Assembly (NCBI RefSeq): GCF_014298075.1
Contig: NZ_CP060418.1
Coordinates: forward strand, 1,674,001-1,738,000
DNA: 64,000 nucleotides
Reading direction: 5' to 3'
From: Enterobacter sp. JUb54
Lineage (GTDB): Bacteria; Pseudomonadota; Gammaproteobacteria; Enterobacterales; Enterobacteriaceae
This document shows, in pieces, positions 16,828-24,955 of the stretch. Position 1 is the stretch's first letter, and each line of letters starts with the position of its first letter. The notes below the pieces were generated by a model that was not told the origin of the DNA, did no database searches, and worked only from the letters and a program-made list of their open reading frames with translations. Both the position numbers and the translations under genes were made by a program.

Positions 16828-17393
16828 TTCTCAAAATTCCCTACGCCAGCTACAGGGAAATATTTGTAAATCGTCTTTACCCCAACCCCAATAACATCTG
16901 CAGCCTGCTGTCGGGTAGCTCCATTTGCGAGCATCCGGCGGCAATGTTCCACGATATCAGTCGTCATTACCCGACGCCGCCCTCCAATTCTCCCCTGCTC
17001 CCTTGCTGCGGCTAAACCAGCGCGAGTACGTTCGACGATCAACTCTCGTTCCATTTCTGCCAGCGCACTCATGACATGAAAGAAGAAACGGCCTGCAGGG
17101 GTCGACGTGTCGATCGAGTCAGTCAGGCTGCGAAAGTTTACGCCGCGCTGCTGTAGCTCCGATACCATAGTTATTAAGTCGCGCACGCTGCGCCCAAGCC
17201 GATCCAGCTTCCAGACCACCAGCACATCACCAGGCTTGAGTCTGCGCAACGCACGCTTTAAACCAGGTCGCCTGGCATTTTTCCCGCTGGCCATATCTTC
17301 AAAAACAAGCTCACATTCTGCACGAATTAGTGCATTTTTCTGTAAATCGAGGTTTTGGTCTACCGTTGAGACCCTCGCATAGCCAATCAGCAC
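16821..17393 (-). CDS. Gin/Pin-type serine recombinase (DNA invertase)
   Basis: A 190-residue small serine recombinase. The catalytic Ser9 lies in YARVST. Downstream are VVWKLDRLGRS (about residues 60-70), NFRSLTDSIDTSTPAGRFFFH and the EMERELIVERTRAG dimerisation/E-helix region. A C-terminal helix-turn-helix follows (RQQAADVIGVGVKTIYKYF). Such enzymes flip phage tail-fibre segments. No fibre gene or paired crossover sites are left here, so its target is gone or elsewhere. The start is GTG at 17393 with AAGGAG 7 bases before it. It lies immediately downstream of the coat-protein remnant. Confidence 0.92.
   Translation of the reverse strand: MLIGYARVSTVDQNLDLQKNALIRAECELVFEDMASGKNARRPGLKRALRRLKPGDVLVVWKLDRLGRSVRDLITMVSELQQRGVNFRSLTDSIDTSTPAGRFFFHVMSALAEMERELIVERTRAGLAAAREQGRIGGRRRVMTTDIVEHCRRMLANGATRQQAADVIGVGVKTIYKYFPVAGVGNFENQ
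17337..17362. other. gix/cix-like crossover sequence inside the invertase gene
   Basis: These 26 bases, with core AATCGAGGTTTTGG, match the Mu gix site as I remember it at about 21 positions. They lie within codons 11-19 of the invertase itself. They may be a remnant crossover site or a chance result of coding DLQKN. No second copy was found in the window. Confidence 0.3.
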
Positions 17394-17487
17394 TCTCTAA
17401 CTCCTTGAAATAGCTGATTGTAAAAAGCTCCTGACTTTCGCTCAAACCCTCGTTTGGGCGAATCTTCTTTTTGGAGCAAAAAACATG

Positions 17488-18216
17488 GCCTTTATCAATC
17501 GCGATCAGGATATCACCCTCCGATTTTGCACCATTTACCAGATAATCAGTGGCAGCCGATGCCGCGCGTTTCTTAACATGCGCGGATTCATGGATGTTGA
17601 ATCCTTCCAGTCGCCCCACGATACCCTCACGCAGCAGCGCATCGGTACCAGACTCGTTCACCTTGAACAGAACTGACTGTTTACCACGGAGGTTAGCAAT
17701 CGCAGAGGAACCAAGGACCATCTGCAAATCGGTAGTCGGGGAGCCGTTATCGGACAATACCTGGCGCGCATTTACCGCATCCGACAGATCGCCAGCAATC
17801 CCGAATGGAGTAGTACCAGCCGTACCGACAGCGCGGGAGGAAGCGAAATACAAAGCCGCGAGATCCGAGTCCATCTCATTTGCCAGCGCACGGAACGCTT
17901 GCTTGAACTGATCCGCCAGGATGGTGTTGTAAGTACCGGCCGGACCAAGGGCCAACTGCTCTTCGCCGTTCCATTTGACCGGGGCCATTTTGGATTTGGT
18001 GATTTTGACATCAACGGTACCGATCGTCTGGTCGCCATCATTTGGTGCAGTAGCCCCCGGCGTAATATCAACTGTGGTTGCCGGTGGAGCAACTGGCGCA
18101 GTAACAGTCTGATCCTTCGCCGCCGCATCAGCTTTCGCATTGCGCGATACAGCCGGGATAAAACCGACCTGTTCGCGGGATACGGTATCCAGAGCCGTAA
18201 AGATAGTCGGGATCAA
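17488..18216 (-). pseudogene. P22-type major coat protein, truncated at both ends
   Basis: About 243 residues of a phage P22-like coat protein. Recognisable segments are LIPTIFTALDTVSREQVGFIPAV, then VTPGATAP-type loops, MAPVKWNGEEQLAL, NTILADQFKQAFRALANE and LGSSAIANLRGK. The frame starts without the family's N-terminal codons and is abruptly joined after AIDKG to non-homologous sequence leading into the invertase. Roughly the last third or more of a coat protein is missing. No portal, scaffold or terminase gene is near. It shows the island derives from a tailed phage and can no longer form capsids. Confidence 0.75.
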
Positions 18217-18299
18217 CCCGGTAAGCCAGCATCGACCCTGCGGCATTGCGCGCGGCCGCCGACGAATATTCGGATCTGCTTCTGACTTTGTGCTTGTGC

Positions 18300-18500
18300 A
18301 TGAAGATGGCCGGCCCTACTCGGGAGAACTTGCGCGCCTGCGCCACCGAGCTTAAAAAACGCCTGACAACCTGGCACAGCCAGAAAGAGCTCAATGCAAT
18401 TCTGTCCAGTTGGGATCCCGTTGGCTATGTTCTCGGCCTCCGTCGGGAGGCGAACGACAACGCGCGCGCAGCTGGCGATCCAGTTGATATATTTGTGTGA
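18300..18500 (+). CDS. small phage-type protein, start uncertain
   Basis: A basic, helical product of about 66 residues (MKMAGPTREN... to DPVDIFV). No family recognised. The open frame extends upstream of 18300 across the junction with the coat-protein remnant, so the N-terminus may be truncated. Neither ATG (18300, 18306) has a clear ribosome binding site. It sits 7 bp before the DUF4060-like gene, which suggests an old phage transcription unit. Confidence 0.4.
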   Translation: MKMAGPTRENLRACATELKKRLTTWHSQKELNAILSSWDPVGYVLGLRREANDNARAAGDPVDIFV

Positions 18501-18507
18501 GGTGGAT

Positions 18508-18747
18508 ATGCGACTGATAAACCGAAGCAAGCAATCACCGCTGGGCCGCCAGGCTTGTGATGCCGCACTGGCAAAACATGTTGAGCTTTATGGCGCCTAC
18601 GGGCGACAGAAAACGAAGAGAACTTATACGGTGGTGGTTCAAGGCTCAAAGATCACTGTAGAAGTTGTAAACAGAAAATGCAGTTATGTGGCGACGGCCA
18701 TGAGCTGCGCCCGTAGGCTGCAGCATCTTCCTGGACAATGTAACTAA
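18508..18747 (+). CDS. DUF4060-like prophage protein
   Basis: A 79-residue basic protein beginning MRLINRSKQSPLGRQACDAA with a beta-hairpin-like centre (RTYTVVVQGSKITVEVVNRK). The pattern fits the small prophage family DUF4060 as I recall it. Function unknown. GAGG lies 7 bases before the ATG. Followed after 9 bp by the AlpA-like gene, in the usual position of early or excision genes beside an integrase. Confidence 0.6.
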   Translation: MRLINRSKQSPLGRQACDAALAKHVELYGAYGRQKTKRTYTVVVQGSKITVEVVNRKCSYVATAMSCARRLQHLPGQCN

Positions 18748-18756
18748 GGGGCTTTT

Positions 18757-19071
18757 ATGAATAACGCATCTCATTTCCAAGATGAAATATTGATAACCAG
18801 TGACATTCTGTCCAGATACAAAATTTCGCGCAGCACACTGTATTTCTGGAGCACACCATCCCGGATGCCATCGTACTTTTCTCAGCCGTTTCCGAAGCCA
18901 AAAATAAATGGCAGTCCTAAAAGATGGCGTTTGTCAGACCTTCTTGCTTGGGAAGACAACATGGGTATCAAACCAGAGGCTGGCCAATCAACTTCTCAAG
19001 ATGACGTTGCCAAACAGCAAGCCAATGACGCTGATCATCCAAATAATCGTGGAGGTTATACCGCGCCATGA
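18757..19071 (+). CDS. AlpA/excisionase-like DNA-binding protein
   Basis: A 104-residue protein with an N-terminal winged-helix module of the AlpA/MerR type. The recognition segment ILSRYKISRSTLYFW lies at about residues 18-32. The wing continues to FPKPKINGSPKRWRLSDLLAWE at about 46-67, and the polar tail is disordered. Such proteins direct excision or control integrase expression. AGGGG lies 5 bases before the ATG. It is convergent with the integrase and overlaps its 3' end by 104 bp, so each transcript is antisense to the other. Confidence 0.72.
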   Translation: MNNASHFQDEILITSDILSRYKISRSTLYFWSTPSRMPSYFSQPFPKPKINGSPKRWRLSDLLAWEDNMGIKPEAGQSTSQDDVAKQQANDADHPNNRGGYTAP

Positions 19072-20155
19072 CTCCAGACATATGATGCCCTAGTAGTATT
19101 TCCACAACATGTGGTGGCGCACCTAATTCAGAAAGGCGCGTCGCCACTGTTCTTCTCAAATCATGAAGCGACCAAGGTTTCATCCCTGTTTTTGCAATTA
19201 TCTGCGCAGAGAACAGAGCCACGTTTGGTTGAAGTGGCGGCCTGTCATCTTCTGGCCCCCTGTATCGTGACAACGTCACAACATGTTTTGAAACTGATGT
19301 TTCTTTTTCAGCTACCATCATCTGTATTACAGCCTCAGGAAGCGCCCTTCTCACCGACTTCCCAGTTTTATAGTCACTTGCCGGGATAGTCCATGTTTGT
19401 TCCTTGAAATCAAACCATTCCCATTTTGCTGTTCTGATCTCTGTACTTCGACAGCCAGTCATAATGAGAAACTTCATTATCAATTGCTGCCTATATTTCA
19501 TCTCAGGCAGGGCATTCCAAACTGTAATGATTTCATCATCACTTAACCTGCGATCTTTTACAGCTGCTGTGAGCCCTACATCTGATCGTCTAAGGCTTTC
19601 AATAGGGTTCACGTTAATTACCCCACGGTTGGAACAGAAACGAAATGTGCGCTGCATCAAACCGAGCATTTGCCCTGTAACCACTCTTCGCCCCATACCG
19701 TCAAAAAGATTTAGCCAGTGAGCTTTAGTTGTCTGATCTACAATCATATTTCCGAGCACTGGGGCTATATGATTATTGAAGTCGCGGCGGTTAACTTTGA
19801 TTTTTACCAGACCTTCAGGGATGCAGTAGTACTTCTCCCAGTAATCGAATGCTTCTTTCACTGTAAGCGCTTCTACTTTTTTCTGTTTCTCGAGTACTAC
19901 TTGCCGTCTAGGATCAAGCCCTTCCGCTAGCCAAGCCCTGAACTGCTGCCTACGTTCTCGCGCATGAGCTAATGAGGTGGTTGGATAATCACCAATCGTT
20001 AGTTGAGCGGCTTTCCCGTTCCATCTGTAGCGGTAAAAGAATGTTATACTGCCGGATGTAGACAACCTGACATTCAGACCATGTGCGTCTGAAATGACCT
20101 CGATTTGGTCTCTTTTTTTGCCAAGAGCTTTTCTTAATTTTGTGTCGGTAAGCAA
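18968..20155 (-). CDS. tyrosine integrase of the island
   Basis: A P4-type integrase, about 395 residues from the preferred start. The N-terminal DUF4102-type arm-binding domain begins LTDTKLRKALGKK. The catalytic domain has the first Arg in TGCRSTEIR, HDLRRT, LLGHH and a Tyr in the C-terminal ARYNLHDY segment. The frame is open upstream to 20314, but GGAG lies 8 bases before a TTG at 20155, and the family begins at this point, so TTG is chosen. It lies next to the right attachment repeat. Its leader contains a 12-bp inverted repeat. It should catalyse insertion at the sapB/sapC overlap. Confidence 0.9.
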   Translation of the reverse strand: MLTDTKLRKALGKKRDQIEVISDAHGLNVRLSTSGSITFFYRYRWNGKAAQLTIGDYPTTSLAHARERRQQFRAWLAEGLDPRRQVVLEKQKKVEALTVKEAFDYWEKYYCIPEGLVKIKVNRRDFNNHIAPVLGNMIVDQTTKAHWLNLFDGMGRRVVTGQMLGLMQRTFRFCSNRGVINVNPIESLRRSDVGLTAAVKDRRLSDDEIITVWNALPEMKYRQQLIMKFLIMTGCRSTEIRTAKWEWFDFKEQTWTIPASDYKTGKSVRRALPEAVIQMMVAEKETSVSKHVVTLSRYRGPEDDRPPLQPNVALFSAQIIAKTGMKPWSLHDLRRTVATRLSELGAPPHVVEILLGHHMSGVMARYNLHDYLDDQRHWLAVWQRHLEKLIGQPLV

Positions 20156-20198
20156 TGTGTACACTCCGGAAGAAGATATACACATCAGTGTACACATT
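20154..20198. promoter_or_regulatory. 12-bp inverted repeat in the integrase leader
   Basis: AATGTGTACACT (20154-20165) and its exact reverse complement (20187-20198) are separated by 21 bp, placing the centres 33 bp, about three helical turns, apart. Each arm holds the palindrome GTGTACAC. They flank the integrase start. They may be operators for the AlpA-like protein, integrase arm sites, or both. Confidence 0.6.
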
Positions 20199-20303
20199 AT
20201 GCGTAAATTGATAACCTTCAAATCTATGAAGAACACACAAAAATAAAGCGTTACATACTGACAAGGCGTTGATAATAGCGGGATTCTTGAAAAGAAATTA
20301 AGC

Positions 20304-20345
20304 ATGACTAACAAACTTAAAACGGATTCATATGCCCTACGATAG
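20304..20345 (+). CDS. 13-codon leader ORF overlapping sapC
   Basis: An ATG at 20304 opens [13 protein letters not shown] and stops at TAG 20343. The last codons, YALR-stop, are the same as the end of SapB, and sapC's ATG (20332) lies inside it in the same offset as in the native sapB-sapC overlap. The island therefore re-creates a stop/start overlap before sapC. Ribosome binding strength is weak by eye. Whether it is translated is inference. Confidence 0.4.
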   Translation: MTNKLKTDSYALR

Positions 20346-20346
20346 C
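20331..20346 (+). other. attR core repeat
   Basis: TATGCCCTACGATAGC contains the sapC start codon and differs from the left repeat by one base. It marks the right boundary of the island; sapC coding sequence continues normally after it. Confidence 0.85.
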
Positions 20347-21222
20347 GTCTATCTGGAAAAGCGCCCGCCTGGCGCGCTGCGTACCGTATGGCGGAAATTC
20401 TACGGCGATACCACCGCTATGATCGGCCTGTATGGCTGTGCCGCTCTGATCCTGCTGTGTGTTTTCGGCGGCTGGTTTGCCCCCTACGGTATCGATCAGC
20501 AGTTCCTCGGCTATCAGCTGCTGCCGCCATCATGGTCGCGCTATGGTGAAGTGTCGTTCTTCCTCGGCACCGACGATCTCGGTCGCGATGTGCTGAGTCG
20601 GCTGTTAAGCGGCGCGGCTCCCACCGTGGGCGGCGCCTTTGTGGTGACCTTCGCGGCCACCCTGTTCGGCCTGGTGCTCGGGGTTATCGCCGGTTCGACC
20701 CACGGCCTGCTGTCGGCGATGCTGAACCACATCCTCGATACCCTGCTGTCGATTCCGTCGCTGCTGCTGGCGATTATCGTCGTCGCCTTTGCCGGGCCGC
20801 ATCTGAGCCATGCGATGTTTGCCGTGTGGCTGGCGTTGCTGCCGCGCATCGTCCGCTCGGTCTACAGCATGGTGCATGACGAACTGGAAAAAGAGTACGT
20901 CATCGCCGCCCGTCTCGACGGGGCCTCGACCCTCAATATTTTGTGGTTTGCGGTGCTGCCCAATATCGCTTCCGGGCTGGTGACGGAGATCACCCGCGCC
21001 CTGTCGATGGCCATTCTGGATATTGCCGCCCTCGGTTTTCTCGACCTTGGTGCCCAGCTCCCTTCGCCGGAATGGGGCGCGATGCTAGGCGACGCGCTGG
21101 AGCTTATCTACGTGGCCCCGTGGACGGTCATGCTGCCCGGTGCGGCAATCATGATTAGCGTGCTGTTGGTCAATCTGCTGGGCGACGGTATCCGCCGTGC
21201 CATTATCGCCGGGGTGGAATAA
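20332..21222 (+). CDS. sapC: SapC inner-membrane permease
   Basis: The second membrane subunit of the Sap transporter, of DppC/OppC type, 296 residues and full length. Spans lie near 28-50, 95-118, 130-150, 160-180, 210-235 and 260-285. The EAA-like loop is [12 protein letters not shown]. It is cut off from sapAB by the island. The native AAGGA ribosome site stayed at the left junction, and here only CGGA with 5-base spacing precedes the ATG. Expression must start inside the island. Its stop overlaps the sapD start (TAATG). Confidence 0.96.
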   Translation: MPYDSVYLEKRPPGALRTVWRKFYGDTTAMIGLYGCAALILLCVFGGWFAPYGIDQQFLGYQLLPPSWSRYGEVSFFLGTDDLGRDVLSRLLSGAAPTVGGAFVVTFAATLFGLVLGVIAGSTHGLLSAMLNHILDTLLSIPSLLLAIIVVAFAGPHLSHAMFAVWLALLPRIVRSVYSMVHDELEKEYVIAARLDGASTLNILWFAVLPNIASGLVTEITRALSMAILDIAALGFLDLGAQLPSPEWGAMLGDALELIYVAPWTVMLPGAAIMISVLLVNLLGDGIRRAIIAGVE

Positions 21223-22214
21223 TGCCGTTACTCGATATTCGCAATTTAACCATTGAGTTCAAAACCAACGAAGGCTGGGTCAAAGCCGTCGACCGCGTCA
21301 GCCTGACCCTCGCGGAAGGGGAAATTCGTGGCCTGGTGGGAGAATCCGGCTCCGGTAAAAGCCTGATCGCCAAAGCGATCTGCGGGGTGACCAAAGATAA
21401 CTGGCGGGTTACCGCAGACCGCATGCGCTTCGATGATATCGACCTGCTGCGCCTCTCCAACCGCGAGCGCCGCAAGCTTATCGGCCACAACGTGTCGATG
21501 ATTTTCCAGGAGCCGCAATCCTGTCTGGATCCGTCTGAACGCATCGGTCTGCAGTTGATGCAGAATATCCCCGGCTGGACCTTTAAAGGCCACTGGTGGC
21601 AGCGTATAGGCTGGCGTAAACGCCGGGCCATCGAACTGCTCCATCGCGTCGGGATCAAAGACCACAAAGATGCGATGCGCAGTTTTCCCTATGAATTAAC
21701 CGACGGGGAGTGTCAGAAGGTGATGATTGCCATCGCCCTCGCCAACCAGCCGCGTCTGCTGATCGCCGATGAGCCGACCAACGCCATGGAGCCAACGACC
21801 CAGGCGCAGATCATCCGCCTGCTCACCCGCTTGAACCAGAACAATAACACCACGATTTTGCTGATCAGCCACGATATGCAGATGCTCAGCAAGTGGGCGG
21901 ATAAAATCAATGTGATGTACTGCGGGCAAACGGTGGAGACGGCGCTCAGCGAAGAGCTGGTGAACACGCCCCACCATCCGTACACCCAGGCATTGATCCG
22001 CGCGATCCCTGATTTCGGTAGCGCCTTGCCGCATAAAAGCCGTCTTAATACCCTGTCGGGCGCGATTCCCCTGCTTGAACAACTGCCGATCGGCTGTCGG
22101 TTGGGGCCGCGCTGCCCGTACGCGCAACGAGAATGCATTGAGACGCCGCGTCTGGTCGGTGCCAGAACGCATCTGTACGCCTGTCATTTCCCGTTGAACA
22201 TGGAGAAAGAGTGA
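21222..22214 (+). CDS. sapD: SapD ABC transporter ATPase
   Basis: A 330-residue ATP-binding subunit of the Sap system; in E. coli SapD also supports Trk potassium uptake. Walker A is GESGSGKS (about residues 40-47) and Walker B is LLIADEPTN. The signature motif is unusual (ELTDGECQ instead of LSGGQ), as is typical of SapD. The C-terminal oligopeptide-transporter region includes the cysteine-containing [14 protein letters not shown] segment. Overlaps sapC by one base and is followed by sapF after one base. Confidence 0.96.
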   Translation: MPLLDIRNLTIEFKTNEGWVKAVDRVSLTLAEGEIRGLVGESGSGKSLIAKAICGVTKDNWRVTADRMRFDDIDLLRLSNRERRKLIGHNVSMIFQEPQSCLDPSERIGLQLMQNIPGWTFKGHWWQRIGWRKRRAIELLHRVGIKDHKDAMRSFPYELTDGECQKVMIAIALANQPRLLIADEPTNAMEPTTQAQIIRLLTRLNQNNNTTILLISHDMQMLSKWADKINVMYCGQTVETALSEELVNTPHHPYTQALIRAIPDFGSALPHKSRLNTLSGAIPLLEQLPIGCRLGPRCPYAQRECIETPRLVGARTHLYACHFPLNMEKE

Positions 22215-22215
22215 A

Positions 22216-23025
22216 ATGGTCGAAACATTGCTCGAAGTCCGCAATCTGAGTAAGACCTTTCGCTACCGTACCGGTTGGTTTCGGCGTCAGACGGTGGAAG
22301 CGGTCAAACCGCTGAGTTTTACCCTGCGCGAGCGTCAAACTCTGGCGATCATTGGTGAGAACGGCTCGGGGAAATCAACCCTGGCGAAAATGCTGGCCGG
22401 GATGATTGAGCCGACCTCCGGCGACCTGCTGATCGACGATCATCCTCTGGCGTTTGGCGATTACTCGTTCCGTAGCCAGCGGATTCGCATGATCTTCCAG
22501 GATCCCTCCACTTCGCTTAACCCGCGCCAGCGGATTTCGCAGATCCTCGACTTTCCGCTGCGCCTGAATACCGACCTCGAACCCGAGGCCCGGGAGAAGC
22601 AGATCATTGAAACGCTGCGAATGGTCGGCCTGTTGCCGGATCACGTCAGCTACTATCCCCATATGCTGGCACCGGGACAGAAACAGCGTCTGGGTCTGGC
22701 CCGAGCGCTGATCCTGCGCCCGAAGGTAATCATCTGCGATGAAGCCCTCGCCTCGCTGGATATGTCGATGCGCTCGCAGCTGATTAACCTGATGCTGGAG
22801 CTTCAGGAAAAACAGGGAATTTCATATATCTATGTCACCCAGCATCTCGGTATGATGAAACATATCAGCGATCAGGTGCTGGTGATGCACCAGGGGGAAG
22901 TGGTCGAGCGCGGCAGCACCGCCGACGTGCTGGCTTCGCCGCTGCACGATTTGACCAGACGCCTGATTGCCGGACACTTCGGTGAAGCGCTCACCGCCGA
23001 TGCCTGGCGTAAAGACGGGAAATAA
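22216..23025 (+). CDS. sapF: SapF ABC transporter ATPase
   Basis: The second ATPase of the Sap system, 269 residues, the E. coli length. Walker A is GENGSGKS, the signature reads LAPGQKQR, and Walker B is VIICDEALASLD. It would pair with SapD beneath SapB/SapC. In E. coli SapBCDF has been described as a putrescine exporter, so the role is broader than peptide resistance. Last gene of the operon, followed by a stem-loop terminator. Confidence 0.96.
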   Translation: MVETLLEVRNLSKTFRYRTGWFRRQTVEAVKPLSFTLRERQTLAIIGENGSGKSTLAKMLAGMIEPTSGDLLIDDHPLAFGDYSFRSQRIRMIFQDPSTSLNPRQRISQILDFPLRLNTDLEPEAREKQIIETLRMVGLLPDHVSYYPHMLAPGQKQRLGLARALILRPKVIICDEALASLDMSMRSQLINLMLELQEKQGISYIYVTQHLGMMKHISDQVLVMHQGEVVERGSTADVLASPLHDLTRRLIAGHFGEALTADAWRKDGK

Positions 23026-23038
23026 CCGTCTGTATACT

Positions 23039-23063
23039 ATCCTGACGGCGCTGCCGTCAGGAT
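23039..23063 (+). terminator. terminator after sapF
   Basis: A perfect 11-bp stem (ATCCTGACGGC / GCCGTCAGGAT) with a 3-base loop lies 14 bp after the sapF stop. The T-run is poor (ATTCCATTTC). Confidence 0.6.
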
Positions 23064-23214
23064 ATTCCATTTCCCGCGATCGCCCACACCTGCTTTTAAT
23101 TTTGTCCCCTCCGCCAACAGCACTTGTCTATACAAGCATTGACAAATCCCTCATCGCTCACAATGATGACGCAGCGTTACACAACCAAAAAACTGACCTG
23201 ATGGTGAAACTGCG

Positions 23215-23802
23215 ATGCTGACTTCCTTTACCTTCTCCTCTTTGCCGATGACGCCGTGGAAAAACGGCGGCGGTACGACACGTGAAATCCTCTGCGTTCC
23301 GTCACCCGACCCCGATGCGCCGTTTCTCTGGCGCGCCAGCATCGCCACGCTGCAAAGCGACGGCCCGTTCTCCCAGTTTACCGGCATCGATCGGGTGATC
23401 ATGCTGCTGGAAGGCGAACCGCTGTGGCTGCGGGGCGACGGAATTAATCATCAGCTGAGGCATCAGCAGCCGTGGGCATTTCCCGGCGAATGGGCGCTCA
23501 GGAGCGAAGGCATCACCGCTCCGGGGCTGGATTTTAATATTATGACCCAGCGCAGCCGGGCCAGCGCCAGCGTCAGCATCGTCTCCGACCAGCAACTGCC
23601 CGGCAGCGAAGGGATTGCCTGGGTGCTGCAGGGACGCTGGCAGCTGGCTGGCGCTAGCTATGATGCCCGCTCAGGGGTCGGCTGGCAGGGGGAGTCGCCT
23701 GGCATCATGACGCCGGACTCTGCCGATGCCCTGTTATTGCTGGCCCAAATTACCCGTCACCCGAGTGAAATTGGCCGGGTGAATGACGTCAAACGGGGCT
23801 GA
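23215..23802 (+). CDS. HutD/Ves-family cupin protein
   Basis: A 195-residue bicupin-like protein of the HutD/Ves family (DUF886). Family features are WKNGGGTTREI (residues 15-25), WRASIATL, and LDFNIMTQR in the second half. E. coli Ves is cold- and stress-related with unclear function; HutD proteins are linked to histidine degradation elsewhere. No hut genes are near. It lies alone between sapF and fabI with its own upstream gap. Confidence 0.85.
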   Translation: MLTSFTFSSLPMTPWKNGGGTTREILCVPSPDPDAPFLWRASIATLQSDGPFSQFTGIDRVIMLLEGEPLWLRGDGINHQLRHQQPWAFPGEWALRSEGITAPGLDFNIMTQRSRASASVSIVSDQQLPGSEGIAWVLQGRWQLAGASYDARSGVGWQGESPGIMTPDSADALLLLAQITRHPSEIGRVNDVKRG

Positions 23803-23862
23803 TATCCGGTGATATACTGGAGGGTGTCCGGTCGTCATTACGTGTGAAGACACGAAAATAGC

Positions 23863-23893
23863 GTGACACAAGGGGTCGTCAGTGGGATATAAT
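23863..23893 (+). promoter_or_regulatory. candidate fabI promoter
   Basis: TATAAT at 23888-23893 is a perfect -10 hexamer about 90 bp before fabI. GTGACA (23863-23868) is a possible -35, although the 19-bp spacing is long. Confidence 0.4.
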
Positions 23894-23983
23894 TCTCGGC
23901 TAAATTTGAGTTATTTTGAAATAACAACCTTAACCCCATGATTGTTAAAGTAAAAATAAGCAATAACGATAAGGATTAAAGCT

Positions 23984-24772
23984 ATGGGTTTTCTTTCCGG
24001 TAAGCGCATTCTGGTGACTGGCGTTGCCAGCAAACTGTCCATCGCCTACGGTATTGCGCAAGCAATGCACCGTGAAGGGGCTGAACTGGCGTTCACCTAT
24101 CAGAACGAAAAACTGAAAGGTCGTGTGGAAGAATTTGCTGCGGCACTGGGTTCAAACATCGTACTGCCGTGCGACGTGGCTGAAGATGAGAGCATCGAGT
24201 CTCTGTTCACTGAACTGAGCAACGTGTGGCCGAAGTTTGACGGTTTCGTTCACTCCATCGGTTTCGCACCGGCGGATCAGCTGGACGGCGATTACGTTAA
24301 CGCGGTCACCCGTGAAGGCTTCAAAATTGCCCACGACATCAGCGCTTACAGCTTCGTGGCGATGGCGAAAGCCTGCCGCGGCATGCTGAATCCGGGTTCG
24401 GCCCTGCTGACCCTGTCCTACCTGGGCGCAGAGCGCGCAATCCCGAACTACAACGTCATGGGTCTGGCGAAAGCATCCCTGGAAGCTAACGTACGCTATA
24501 TGGCGAACGCGATGGGTCCGGAAGGCGTGCGCGTCAACGCTATCTCTGCGGGTCCGATCCGTACTCTGGCAGCATCCGGGATCAAAGATTTCCGTAAAAT
24601 GCTGGCCCACTGCGAAGCGGTTACCCCGATTCGTCGCACCGTCACTACCGAAGACGTCGGCAACAGCGCAGCCTTCCTGTGCTCTGACCTGTCTGCCGGT
24701 ATCTCCGGTGAAGTCGTTCATGTCGATGGTGGCTTTAGCATCGCGGCAATGAATGAGCTGGAACTGAAATAA
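23984..24772 (+). CDS. fabI: FabI enoyl-ACP reductase (NADH)
   Basis: Catalyses the last reduction of each fatty acid elongation cycle in the cytoplasm; target of triclosan and isoniazid-type inhibitors. It is a 262-residue SDR enzyme. The cofactor loop [11 protein letters not shown] is at residues 13-23. Catalytic Tyr146, Tyr156 and Lys163 are present in [19 protein letters not shown]. Gly93, where E. coli triclosan resistance maps, is unaltered. AGGA precedes the ATG. Monocistronic by position, with a hairpin after the stop. Confidence 0.98.
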   Translation: MGFLSGKRILVTGVASKLSIAYGIAQAMHREGAELAFTYQNEKLKGRVEEFAAALGSNIVLPCDVAEDESIESLFTELSNVWPKFDGFVHSIGFAPADQLDGDYVNAVTREGFKIAHDISAYSFVAMAKACRGMLNPGSALLTLSYLGAERAIPNYNVMGLAKASLEANVRYMANAMGPEGVRVNAISAGPIRTLAASGIKDFRKMLAHCEAVTPIRRTVTTEDVGNSAAFLCSDLSAGISGEVVHVDGGFSIAAMNELELK

Positions 24773-24779
24773 GTTCCTT

Positions 24780-24804
24780 CCCCTCCTCGGGTCTCTGAGG
24801 AGGG
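24780..24804 (+). terminator. terminator after fabI
   Basis: A 9-bp stem (CCCCTCCTC / GAGGAGGGG) starts 7 bp after the fabI stop. No long T-run follows. Confidence 0.5.
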
Positions 24805-24955
24805 GTCTCCCCCGCCTGTTCCCCTTTCTGTTATTCCAATCCGCTATTTGTTAGCACGGATCAATATTTTCTACTGCCTCAGGGTTACGCCAGGATAGTT
24901 ATGCATATATGGCCCACAAAAGTGCGGCTAGTCATATACCTATCAAGGAACGCCC

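Larger units (their letters stand above)
2738..20346. mobile_element. 17.6 kb integrated island (decayed prophage with cold/envelope cargo)
   Basis: The segment separates sapB from sapC, which overlap in other enterics. It is flanked by near-perfect 16-bp direct repeats (2738-2753 and 20331-20346, one mismatch). A tyrosine integrase sits beside the right repeat with an AlpA-like gene convergent to it. Phage-derived genes (P22-type coat fragment, Gin-type invertase, DUF4060-like protein) occupy the right third. The left two thirds carry cold-shock genes, a giant glucan synthase and an LpxP homologue. Base composition falls, especially at 3.6-5.7 kb and 14.6-16.8 kb. No structural or lysis module survives, so it is probably not a functional phage, though excision may still be possible. 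Confidence 0.88.

Noticed and set aside
20250-20300. definite sigma-70 promoter for sapCDF inside the island
   Set aside because: GATAAT and TTGATA-like hexamers exist, but no pair has acceptable spacing; a promoter is needed here but I cannot place it.
20156-20345. tRNA gene as integration target
   Set aside because: No cloverleaf or CCA-ending sequence at either end; the target is the sapB/sapC overlap.
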